NCBI GenBank assembly: GCA_045106555.1
Contig: JBGCET010000005.1
Coordinates: forward strand, 124,001-188,000
Direction of reading: 5' to 3'
Length of the DNA: 64,000 nt
From: JANQOZ01 sp045106555
GTDB taxonomy: Bacteria; Pseudomonadota; Gammaproteobacteria; Xanthomonadales; SZUA-38
Below, piece by piece: positions 7,731 to 14,819 of this stretch (the stretch's first letter is position 1; each line of letters opens with the position of its first letter). A program made the position numbers and the translations under genes. The notes under the pieces were generated by a model, which had not been told where the DNA came from, searched no databases, and saw nothing but the letters and a program-made list of their open reading frames with translations.

Positions 7731-9824
7731 TCATGAAGGGCGTCGTTTTGCCGGCAAAGTCACCTCAAAACGGGCTCCGGGGTTACCATGAACCACGTCC
7801 ACCGAGCCATCCATTGCCTTCACCAATTGCTGCACCAGCGACAGCCCGATACCGGTTCCTGTGGTGTCTCGCGTCAGCTCGCTCTCGCTGCGATAGAACA
7901 GTCGAAAAATTTTGCCTATCTGGTCATCACTGATGCCTGGGCCAAAATCCCTGACCGAAAAAACCACGTTGCCCGCCCCAGGTCGGGCAGCAATTTCCAC
8001 TCGCTTGATGTCGGCATTGCGGGAAAACTTCAGCGCATTATCGGTGAGATTGATAAACACCTGCAGAACCGCATCCGGGTCAACCTGAATCGCCAAACCT
8101 GCGGTATCGCTCTGGGCAATATCCAAACTAAAACCCGCCGCGCTGACTTGGGAACCAATTCGGGACCGCACCAAGTCCAGAAGCTCACTGACGCTCAAGT
8201 CTTCCCGCTTGAATGTCATTTCGCCCCGGTCAAATCGAGCCAATTGCAATACGTTGTCAATCAGCCGCGACAGACGTTCGCTCTCGCCGAAAATGTAGCT
8301 AAAATATTGCGGTTGTCTCTCTTTCGGCGCTAGCCCCTGCACCAGCATTTCGCCATACATGCGTATTGAGGTCAGCGGCGTCTTCAACTCGTGACTCACC
8401 GCTGATACAAAATCCCTTTGCTGGCGCGCCAGCTGTAGCTGACTCAGACCAAGCCGATAAAGCGCCGTTGCACCTCCCAGCAGCACCAACAAAAGGGTGA
8501 GACTAAGCCAACCCAGCAGGGACAAACCGGCGCCCAACGGCAATCTTTCGGCATAGTAAACCAGCTCAATGGAACTGATAGGTGGGCTGAGGCGGCTTCG
8601 ATAAAGTAACTGACCCGCAGCCCGGCTGGCCAGGGAGTAGTCGCGCGGCACGCTGCTAGCGCCAACTGCGTCGATAACCGTACCACCGTAAGCCACCAAC
8701 ACCTGGACACCGCTCAGGGACGCTGCATCGACCCGCTGCCTGACTTCAGTCAGCAGGCCGTCGGACTTAAACAAGGCGCCCTGCACCACGCGACCCTCAG
8801 GCCGCCAGATATTTCGAAACAGCACAAAATGGCCGCTATCTAAGAGACTGAACTGAAATGAATCAACACCTTGACCAAAGGTGGTAATTGCTTCAAAACG
8901 CTCTTCCCCAGGCCGAATCGCCTGGGGGCTGGCGGTCACTTCGGATTCCAGCCGATCGTCTTCCGGCTTCTCAGCGCGGGCGCCAGAACCCGTAAAGTCG
9001 GGAGCTTCTTGTTCCTTTTTCTGCCGGTTCGCCGCCTGCTTTTCCCGTGATTGATCCAGCTTCAGATCAGCCACTTGGCCATAGTTCGACCGCTTTTGCG
9101 CCACACTGCGCTGCACGCTGTCGCTGGCCAGTCGATCAAACCGGTTTTCGGTGCCGGCGGCAACGCCGTCAGTCGATTTGTCTGCACCAGGTTCTTGATC
9201 GGCAAAGACGGCTGAAGGGCTGGCCGGGCTGAGATCAGCGCCAGATGCAGACGAGCGAAACCGAGGCGATGGGGCAGGCTCTGGCGGTTGTTCTTCCCAC
9301 AGCTTTGACGAAGAGTCGGCAGATTCGTTGGCGCCGTCCAAGGGTACGGCTACACGGCCACCGGACGGGCTGATCAGTTCGTTATTCAGCAGGATTTCGC
9401 GAATCGGATGAGTCTTGCGTTTCCACTCCGTTCCATCATCAACACCCTTGGCGATCGTTTTCTCTATCCCAGAGGGCGGTTTAGGCGACCACAGTCGGCC
9501 ACTGGGGTCCACTTCAAAGAGCCCCAGTAAAGTGTCGTCGCTGATGCTTGAGAAACCTGCGTAGGCTCGCCGTGGGTCTATGTCCCACCCCAGGCGTTCG
9601 CGCTGTTCGTTTGCCAGATCGATGGGTTGCACAATGCGCTGAACCACCGTTTGCCTTAACGCATCGTCCATTTGATCCGACAGGCTCTGGGCCTTTAGTC
9701 TGGCGGAGAAAAACGCCTGCCATTGCAGTTGATTGTATGCATGGTAAATCAGGAACCCGCCCGGCAACGCCAGCGCCAGCACAAACCCCGTCAAAAGCAT
9801 TCTAAGACGTCGTAGATCAGTCAT
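7731..9824 (-). CDS. Membrane sensor histidine kinase
   Basis: Partner of the upstream response regulator, with which it shares an ATGA overlap. Of 697 residues, the first membrane helix is about 9-28 and the second about 432-456. Between them lies a long periplasmic domain with a low-complexity Ala/Ser/Pro/Glu- and Lys/Gln-rich stretch (about 165-300). There is no clear HAMP domain. The dimerisation box is SHELKTPLTSIR (His478). The ATPase region carries DNALKF (N box), DFGPGIS (G1), FRLFYR (F box) and GTGIGLSLV (G2). All catalytic motifs are present. The context suggests control of the divergent PspA operon, hence sensing of envelope stress; this is inference. Confidence 0.92.
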   Translation of the reverse strand: MTDLRRLRMLLTGFVLALALPGGFLIYHAYNQLQWQAFFSARLKAQSLSDQMDDALRQTVVQRIVQPIDLANEQRERLGWDIDPRRAYAGFSSISDDTLLGLFEVDPSGRLWSPKPPSGIEKTIAKGVDDGTEWKRKTHPIREILLNNELISPSGGRVAVPLDGANESADSSSKLWEEQPPEPAPSPRFRSSASGADLSPASPSAVFADQEPGADKSTDGVAAGTENRFDRLASDSVQRSVAQKRSNYGQVADLKLDQSREKQAANRQKKEQEAPDFTGSGARAEKPEDDRLESEVTASPQAIRPGEERFEAITTFGQGVDSFQFSLLDSGHFVLFRNIWRPEGRVVQGALFKSDGLLTEVRQRVDAASLSGVQVLVAYGGTVIDAVGASSVPRDYSLASRAAGQLLYRSRLSPPISSIELVYYAERLPLGAGLSLLGWLSLTLLLVLLGGATALYRLGLSQLQLARQQRDFVSAVSHELKTPLTSIRMYGEMLVQGLAPKERQPQYFSYIFGESERLSRLIDNVLQLARFDRGEMTFKREDLSVSELLDLVRSRIGSQVSAAGFSLDIAQSDTAGLAIQVDPDAVLQVFINLTDNALKFSRNADIKRVEIAARPGAGNVVFSVRDFGPGISDDQIGKIFRLFYRSESELTRDTTGTGIGLSLVQQLVKAMDGSVDVVHGNPGARFEVTLPAKRRPS

Positions 9825-10528
9825 TCGACGGTCTGTACTTCCAGCCGATACCCGGCTCCGCGAACTGTCACCAGACGGACTGGATTAGACGGCTCAGGCT
9901 CAATTTTTCGGCGAATTTTCGCCATATGAATATCCACTGTGCGGGTTTCAATCTGCAGCTCCCGGGCGTAACCCCAGACCCGATGAAGCAACTCTTCTCG
10001 CGGGACTGGCCGCCCCGCATTGTGGGCAAGATATTGGATCACCTCCATCTCCCGGCGGGTAAAAGCAACGCTTCGACCGTCGACTTTGGCCGACAGGTTC
10101 AGAGGATCAATCAGGCAATCACCCAGTAGTGAAATGTTCTGTTTTGTAACGGCCGGCAGCGACCTGCGCAAAACGGCTTGCACACGCAATACCAGCTGGG
10201 TTACCGAAAATGGTTTAGCGATGTAGTCATCTGCACCCAACTTAAGGCCGGTGATAACGTCATCATCCTGGGAGCGCGCAGTCAGCATGATGATCGGTTG
10301 ATCTGGCAAGGCCTGACGAATTTTCTCACAGACGCTGAATCCATCCAGCCCGGGCAGCATGACGTCAAGTAACACCAGCGCATAGTGACCACTCAGTGCA
10401 GCTTTCAGACCGGTGGTGCCGTCGACCATGGCGGTCACCTCATAGCCATGAAACACCAGCAAATCCATCAGCCCTTCGCGAATGGGCGTCTCGTCTTCGA
10501 CCACCAGAATTTGAGCTTTTTCCGTCAT
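9821..10528 (-). CDS. OmpR/PhoB-family response regulator
   Basis: A 235-residue two-domain regulator. The receiver domain (about 1-120) has the acidic pocket VVEDE, the phospho-acceptor Asp55 in LLDVMLPG, and the conserved Lys in AKPF. The winged-helix output domain (about 140-230) ends VRGAGYRLE, typical of the PhoB class. It overlaps the downstream histidine kinase by four bases, so they are co-translated. It is transcribed away from the PspA operon, with 141 bases between. Repeats in that spacer may be its binding site. Confidence 0.93.
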   Translation of the reverse strand: MTEKAQILVVEDETPIREGLMDLLVFHGYEVTAMVDGTTGLKAALSGHYALVLLDVMLPGLDGFSVCEKIRQALPDQPIIMLTARSQDDDVITGLKLGADDYIAKPFSVTQLVLRVQAVLRRSLPAVTKQNISLLGDCLIDPLNLSAKVDGRSVAFTRREMEVIQYLAHNAGRPVPREELLHRVWGYARELQIETRTVDIHMAKIRRKIEPEPSNPVRLVTVRGAGYRLEVQTVE

Positions 10529-10562
10529 GACACCATGGTAGCAGCGTCTTCGACGGGGCTGA

Positions 10563-10598
10563 GTAAACAGTTGGTAAAGCCGCCAGCTTAGTATTTAC
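10563..10598. promoter_or_regulatory. Candidate response-regulator binding site in the divergent spacer
   Basis: Two direct GTAAA copies start 11 bases apart (10563 and 10574), the spacing usual for OmpR-family half-sites. An inverted copy, TTTAC, lies at 10594. The cluster lies between the response-regulator start and the PspA start, so it could serve autoregulation and operon control. Short motifs; low certainty. Confidence 0.35.
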
Positions 10599-10669
10599 CC
10601 AATGCTGTATTCCTGCCTGCGCGGGTGGCCCATAAGCTATGACCTGACATTCCAACAGGATCTCATCTC

Positions 10670-11197
10670 ATGGCCATACTCAACCGCTTATCGCACCTTT
10701 TCACCGCAGACCTGCATGCCTTGCTGGACCGTATCGAAGAGCCCGAAGCTCTCCTGAAACAGGCCCTGAGGGACATGGATGAGGTCATCAAGAACGCGGA
10801 AATCGTCAGCGCCAACTTGGGCCGCCGGAACAAGAACCTGCAACTGCAGGTCGCTCGCGTTGAACGCACTCTCGTGCAGTGCGCGGAACATCTGGATAGC
10901 GCGTTCCGCGCCGATAACGAGCACTTGGCCAAACAGTTGATTCGCCAGCGGCTTGAGCATGAGCGGCAGGCAATCCGGCTTAACGATCAACTGGCCCAAA
11001 ACGCTCAGGAACAACGACAGACCCAACAACAGCTGGACGAAAATCATGCCACGATTGCCAGCATCCGCCTCAAGCTGGAGTCGCTGGAAACCTCTCCGCA
11101 GACGCCTGACCCGGAGTTCGGTGAGCTGTCAGCGGTGACCGATCAGGATGTTGAAGCGGTATTCCTGGCCGAACAACGTCGGCGGGTGACCTCATGA
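10670..11197 (+). CDS. PspA/IM30 family protein
   Basis: PspA proteins are peripheral inner-membrane proteins that polymerise and stabilise a damaged membrane. The 175-residue product is shorter than E. coli PspA (222). It keeps the family start (LNRLSHLFTADLHALLDRIEEPE, read in pieces: an amphipathic N-helix then ALLKQALRDMDEVI) and long heptad-rich coiled coils from about residue 25 to 145. It opens a coupled operon, overlapping the next gene by ATGA. No pspB, pspC or pspF is nearby; the two-component system probably replaces them. Confidence 0.85.
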   Translation: MAILNRLSHLFTADLHALLDRIEEPEALLKQALRDMDEVIKNAEIVSANLGRRNKNLQLQVARVERTLVQCAEHLDSAFRADNEHLAKQLIRQRLEHERQAIRLNDQLAQNAQEQRQTQQQLDENHATIASIRLKLESLETSPQTPDPEFGELSAVTDQDVEAVFLAEQRRRVTS

Positions 11198-11769
11198 GGC
11201 GTCCGGGACCGGGTGCATTGATCGCGCTTGCGCTAGGTATGAGCTGCGCATCGGGCCTGGCACTGACGTTGTTCTCGGTATTGTCACTTTCGATCACTGT
11301 GACTCAGGTGATCATCGCCGCATTGGGCATTTACTGCCTGATATTGGTGGGTTGGGTAAGACCGCCAGCGGGCCGCATCAGTGGTTTCCTGCTGACTGCA
11401 GCGGTGACCCTCGCTGCACTGCTTGGCAGCACCTATTGGGGGGTATTGAACGGACCCGGTGCCCTCGCCATGCTGAGTTGGACCTGGCTGATTCGCTGCG
11501 CCTTGCTGCATCGAAACCTGACTGCATTACTGGGAGACAGCGTACTGCTGGCCACAGGCGTTGCGGCCGCGGTGTGGGCCTTTGAATCGAGTGGATCAAT
11601 TGTCTTAGCGCTCTGGAGCTTTTTTCTGGTTCAGGCGTTGCTGCCCTGGCTTCCTGTAGCTGGCAAACATCGGCTCCAAGACCCTCACTCACCGCAATCC
11701 CAATTTGATCAGGCCAATCGGCGCGCAGATCAAGCCTTACGTCGACTGTATGCCAGGCCTCAACGGTGA
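11194..11769 (+). CDS. Polytopic membrane protein of unknown family
   Basis: I do not recognise a family. The 191-residue product has about five to six hydrophobic segments (roughly residues 8-30, 34-54, 61-84, 89-102, 112-128 and 134-153). A polar, basic C-terminal tail follows, with RRADQALRRLYARPQR at the end. It overlaps the PspA gene before it and the VWA gene after it by four bases each. The three are thus translated as a unit, and this may be the membrane partner of the other two. Confidence 0.75.
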   Translation: MRRPGPGALIALALGMSCASGLALTLFSVLSLSITVTQVIIAALGIYCLILVGWVRPPAGRISGFLLTAAVTLAALLGSTYWGVLNGPGALAMLSWTWLIRCALLHRNLTALLGDSVLLATGVAAAVWAFESSGSIVLALWSFFLVQALLPWLPVAGKHRLQDPHSPQSQFDQANRRADQALRRLYARPQR

Positions 11770-12428
11770 AGGCGTTGGCACTCATCGGCGCATTGCTCGC
11801 AGCAACCGCCGCCTTGGTTGTTGCCCAGTCCCGACAGTTCAATATTGGCAATAATGTCCAACCCCAAGACCTTCACGTTATGCTTGTTTTGGACACGACG
11901 GGAAGCATGCAGCCAGTGCTCAACAGTGCTCGCGCTGGCGCGGCACACCTCATCGGCCAACTGCAAGCCCAAGCTAAGGGCGGCGTCGTGCGGATCGGAC
12001 TGGTGGCTTATCGCGACCAGGGAGAAACCTATATAACTCGCCAATGCCCGTCCGACCGCCCGGAGCAGTTGTCATCCTGCTTGTCTGGCTTGACTACCGG
12101 CGGCGGTGGCGATGTTCCCGAAGCGGTTCTGGAAGGTCTCCAGCGAGCAACCGAAGGCCTGAATGGCGCAGCACCTGGCAGCCGCAAAGCCATTGTATTG
12201 GTAGGCGACGCGCCAGGGCATCGCGCTTCAACCGAGGCCATAAATGCGCTGGTTCAGAGCAATGCACGCAGCGGCATCGTCACCCATACGCTGCAGTGGG
12301 GAGACCATGGGGCCACCGCACTGCAATGGCAAAACTTTGCCAGGTTGGGCAAGGGGAGACACGCTCAGCTGTCAGCATACCTGCCCGATTTCGGACCCAA
12401 GGTCATTGAGCTGTTGTCCGCGCAATGA
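11766..12428 (+). CDS. Secreted von Willebrand factor A domain protein
   Basis: A 220-residue protein with an N-terminal signal peptide (about residues 2-20) and one VWA domain. The metal-ion-dependent adhesion site is D43-T-T45-G-S47-M, a DxTxS form. Later conserved segments are VAYRD, the third MIDAS loop TTGGGGDVPEAV (Thr/Asp), and KAIVLVGDAPGH. VWA domains usually mediate metal-dependent protein contacts. The GTG start overlaps the preceding membrane-protein gene. Placed behind PspA and a membrane protein, it may be the periplasmic arm of an envelope-stress complex. Confidence 0.85.
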   Translation: MKALALIGALLAATAALVVAQSRQFNIGNNVQPQDLHVMLVLDTTGSMQPVLNSARAGAAHLIGQLQAQAKGGVVRIGLVAYRDQGETYITRQCPSDRPEQLSSCLSGLTTGGGGDVPEAVLEGLQRATEGLNGAAPGSRKAIVLVGDAPGHRASTEAINALVQSNARSGIVTHTLQWGDHGATALQWQNFARLGKGRHAQLSAYLPDFGPKVIELLSAQ

Positions 12429-12863
12429 CGTAATTGCCGAAGGATTTGCGCGTATTTACAACAAGGTGGGGGCCAATTGGTAACAATCGTGACGGACTAA
12501 TTGTGAACTGCGTCACACTTTTTTGGGGTATGCCCGCTAGTCTGACCGTTGTGAGTGTTGTCATGTTAATCAAAGCCGTTGCGGGCTGCCGATCAACGTG
12601 AGCAAACAGTTCATCCGGGTCGAGACGACGTAACGAAGGTTGTTTGGAGAATGAGTATTTCACGACTTATCGCAATACCCGTTCTGTGGGCAACCCACGG
12701 TACCTCCCGCCTCGCTCGAACCTTTGCTTTCAATGATACCGCTCCGTCCACGTTATTGAACCTTGTCGACCCATTTTTTCCTGTGCGCTTTGCAATGTCA
12801 GGACCTGCTGGCACAAAAAATGCTTGGGTTCAGTAAATCCCTAGTCATGCCGAGAACATACTT
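12429..12863. other. 435-base stretch without a convincing gene
   Basis: This gap holds a CRP-like palindrome near its start and otherwise no gene I can support. An open frame at 12651-12836 (61 codons) has GGAGA directly against its ATG and no recognisable features. The stretch could be the long leader of the small membrane-protein gene at 12864, or could encode a small RNA. Confidence 0.5.
12502..12517. promoter_or_regulatory. CRP/Vfr-like operator
   Basis: The sequence TGTGA-N6-TCACA is a perfect match to the core consensus of CRP-family sites, flanked by A/T bases on the left. If it acts in the class II position, transcription would begin near 12551; TAGTCT at 12538-12543 would be a weak -10. 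A wider inverted repeat, GTGACG (12489-12494) with CGTCAC (12511-12516), overlaps it. Confidence 0.5.
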
Positions 12864-13109
12864 ATGAATAGTTACCCACATCCCAACCCAGGGTGCGATC
12901 TCGCAGGACATGGACGTTCCAACCCTCTGCTGATAACGGTTTTCGCCGCTATCGTAGGCGGTGCAGCAGGATTGCTGCTGGTTCCCGTTGTATTGGGAAT
13001 TATCATCTTGGCGATTCTGTCGCTGGGAATCACCCGATTGACTCAATGGCTTACCGGCATCCTGGCCCCACCTGGCCCCGCCGAACCGTCATTACCGTCA
13101 AAACTCTGA
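12864..13109 (+). CDS. Small membrane protein
   Basis: An 81-residue product with a polar N-terminus and one long hydrophobic stretch (about residues 21-55) that could form two short helices. A proline-rich tail ends it. GAGA lies eight bases before the ATG. A strong hairpin follows the stop by four bases, which supports its being a real gene. Function unknown. Confidence 0.55.
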   Translation: MNSYPHPNPGCDLAGHGRSNPLLITVFAAIVGGAAGLLLVPVVLGIIILAILSLGITRLTQWLTGILAPPGPAEPSLPSKL

Positions 13110-13112
13110 CGC

Positions 13113-13137
13113 GGTGCCGGCCTGTTTGGCCGGCACC
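13113..13137 (+). terminator. Hairpin after the small membrane-protein gene
   Basis: A perfect ten-base-pair stem (GGTGCCGGCC / GGCCGGCACC) with a TGTTT loop begins four bases after the stop. There is no T-tract after it, so termination may be inefficient or factor-assisted. Confidence 0.6.
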
Positions 13138-13256
13138 TCATTGCACCGGGCCAGCCTCAGGTTAACCTTTGCTCGAAATTGTGCGGCAACTTTTCCACGC
13201 CATCGGGTCACCGGTCGTTACAATAGCGGGCCATTCACCAGAAAGCTGAGCCTGCC

Positions 13257-14063
13257 ATGAGCTCCACCGTCTCCGTTACCATCGCCGATGGGATTGCCGA
13301 CGTTCGACTGAACCGCCCGGAAAAACACAATGCGCTTAACCTGGAGCTGTTTCATGCTCTGGACGAATTGCTTTTGCGACTGGCTGACGAACCTGGCCTT
13401 CGCGCCGTTGTCGTTTCCGGCGAAGGTGCGTCTTTTTGTGCCGGCATTGATATTGCCAGTCTGAGTGCCAACCCTGAACAACTAAAGACCATGCACGAGA
13501 TGTTGCGCCAGTGCGATGAACGCGGTGCCAATATCTACCAACGCATTTGTCTGGGCTGGCAACGTTTGCCCATTCCGGTGATCGCCGCCCTTCAAGGGCA
13601 TTGTTATGGCGGTGGAATGCAAATCGCCCTGGGCTGCGACATCCGTCTGGCCGCCGCTGACGCCAAACTGTCCATCATGGAGATTCGCTGGGGGTTGATA
13701 CCTGACATGGGCGCCAGCGTCAGCGCCCGCGCGCTGCTGCGTTACGACACCCTTTTAGACCTGACCCTGAGCGGTCGAGTAATAGAAGCCGACGAAGCGC
13801 TCAGTCTGGGGCTGGTGACTCGTCAGGTGGAACAAGTCCAACAATCGGCCATGGACCTGGCACGTACCTTTGCTGCCCAGTCCCCCGATGCGGTAAGGGG
13901 CGCAAAACAACTGTTTCTCCAGTCTAGGTTGGCCTCAGAATCTGAAGCGCTGGCCTTGGAAGCCAAAATACAAGGATCGCTGATGGGGCAACCCAATCAA
14001 ATGGAAGCCGTGATGGCAGGCATGGCGGGTCGTAAAGCGGTGTTCAAGGACTCAGGACACTAG
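13257..14063 (+). CDS. Crotonase-fold enoyl-CoA hydratase/isomerase family protein
   Basis: A 268-residue member of the crotonase superfamily acting on acyl-CoA thioesters. The first oxyanion segment is ASFCAGIDIASL, and the second is HCYGGGMQIALGCD followed by MEIRWGLIPDMG. Where enoyl-CoA hydratases carry the first catalytic Glu (GGGCE type), this protein has Gln. It keeps the Glu of MEIRWG and an Asp in IPDMG, as in dienoyl-CoA isomerases. The reaction is therefore uncertain; hydration is less likely than isomerisation. The YugP-like gene starts four bases after its stop, so the two are probably co-transcribed. Confidence 0.85.
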   Translation: MSSTVSVTIADGIADVRLNRPEKHNALNLELFHALDELLLRLADEPGLRAVVVSGEGASFCAGIDIASLSANPEQLKTMHEMLRQCDERGANIYQRICLGWQRLPIPVIAALQGHCYGGGMQIALGCDIRLAAADAKLSIMEIRWGLIPDMGASVSARALLRYDTLLDLTLSGRVIEADEALSLGLVTRQVEQVQQSAMDLARTFAAQSPDAVRGAKQLFLQSRLASESEALALEAKIQGSLMGQPNQMEAVMAGMAGRKAVFKDSGH

Positions 14064-14067
14064 CTCG

Positions 14068-14751
14068 TTGCACATTGTCATTATTGCTGGGATTGTCCTC
14101 GCCGCCATTTACGCCCCAGGCCTCTGGGTCAAGCATGTCATTCGCCGCTACAGCACGCCGGCTGATCGATATCCCGGCACCGGCGCTGAATTGGCCAGGC
14201 ACCTGCTGGACGGCTTGAGGCTGGAAAAGGTCAGCGTTGAGGAGACCGAGGCTGGCGATCACTACGATCCTCGAGACAAAGCCGTGCGGCTCAGCAAGAA
14301 CGTGTATGGCGGACGCTCCTTGACGGCCATTACGATCGCTGCCCATGAGGTAGGTCACGCCTTGCAGGACCGGGACCGATATCCGGCCCTGGTCTGGCGG
14401 ACGCGATTAATCACCTTGGCAGCGCCCCTGCAGAAAGCCGGCGCGGCAATATTGGTTGCTGCCCCCTTTGTCACCCTGTTAACCCGGGCTCCGGCCGCCG
14501 GCCTGCTGATGATCGTTGGCGGCCTGCTGAGTCTGGCAACAACCACGGTGATCCATTTGGTGACTCTGCCAACGGAGCTTGATGCCAGCTTTCGCCGCGC
14601 AATGCCGCTGCTCACCGGCGCTGAAATATTAAAACCGGTGGATCAACCCAACGCCCGACGCCTGCTCACCGCAGCGGCTCTGACCTATGTATCGAGTTCG
14701 TTACTCAGCCTGCTCAATATCGGTCGCTGGTGGGCTATTTTGCGGCGTTAG
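14068..14751 (+). CDS. YugP-like neutral zinc metallopeptidase
   Basis: A 227-residue membrane protein. Residues 2-18 form a first helix. The zinc motif HEVGHALQD (about residues 93-101) and the preceding segment DPRDKAVRLSKNVYGGRSL match the YugP family of putative membrane zinc peptidases. Two or three further membrane helices follow (about 117-160). The family's ELDASFRRA segment, which may supply the third zinc ligand, is present near residue 170. The start is TTG at 14068, since no ATG or GTG fits. It follows the crotonase gene closely and ends before a bidirectional terminator. Confidence 0.85.
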   Translation: MHIVIIAGIVLAAIYAPGLWVKHVIRRYSTPADRYPGTGAELARHLLDGLRLEKVSVEETEAGDHYDPRDKAVRLSKNVYGGRSLTAITIAAHEVGHALQDRDRYPALVWRTRLITLAAPLQKAGAAILVAAPFVTLLTRAPAAGLLMIVGGLLSLATTTVIHLVTLPTELDASFRRAMPLLTGAEILKPVDQPNARRLLTAAALTYVSSSLLSLLNIGRWWAILRR

Positions 14752-14771
14752 AAAAACCGAAAACACAATAG

Positions 14772-14797
14772 AAAAGGCCCGCTGACGCGGGCCTTTT
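14772..14797. terminator. Bidirectional intrinsic terminator
   Basis: A perfect eleven-base-pair stem (AAAAGGCCCGC / GCGGGCCTTTT) with a TGAC loop lies between the convergent zinc-peptidase and beta-helix genes. The A- and T-rich ends provide a short U-tract on either strand. Confidence 0.85.
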
Positions 14798-14819
14798 CAG
14801 GTCAGTCATGTCATTAGGC

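Noticed and set aside
12579..12836. Possible 85-codon (or 61-codon) gene in the CRP-site gap
   Set aside because: The start has GGAGA directly against the ATG, the product has no domain, signal or membrane pattern, and overlapping frames of similar length exist on the other strand.
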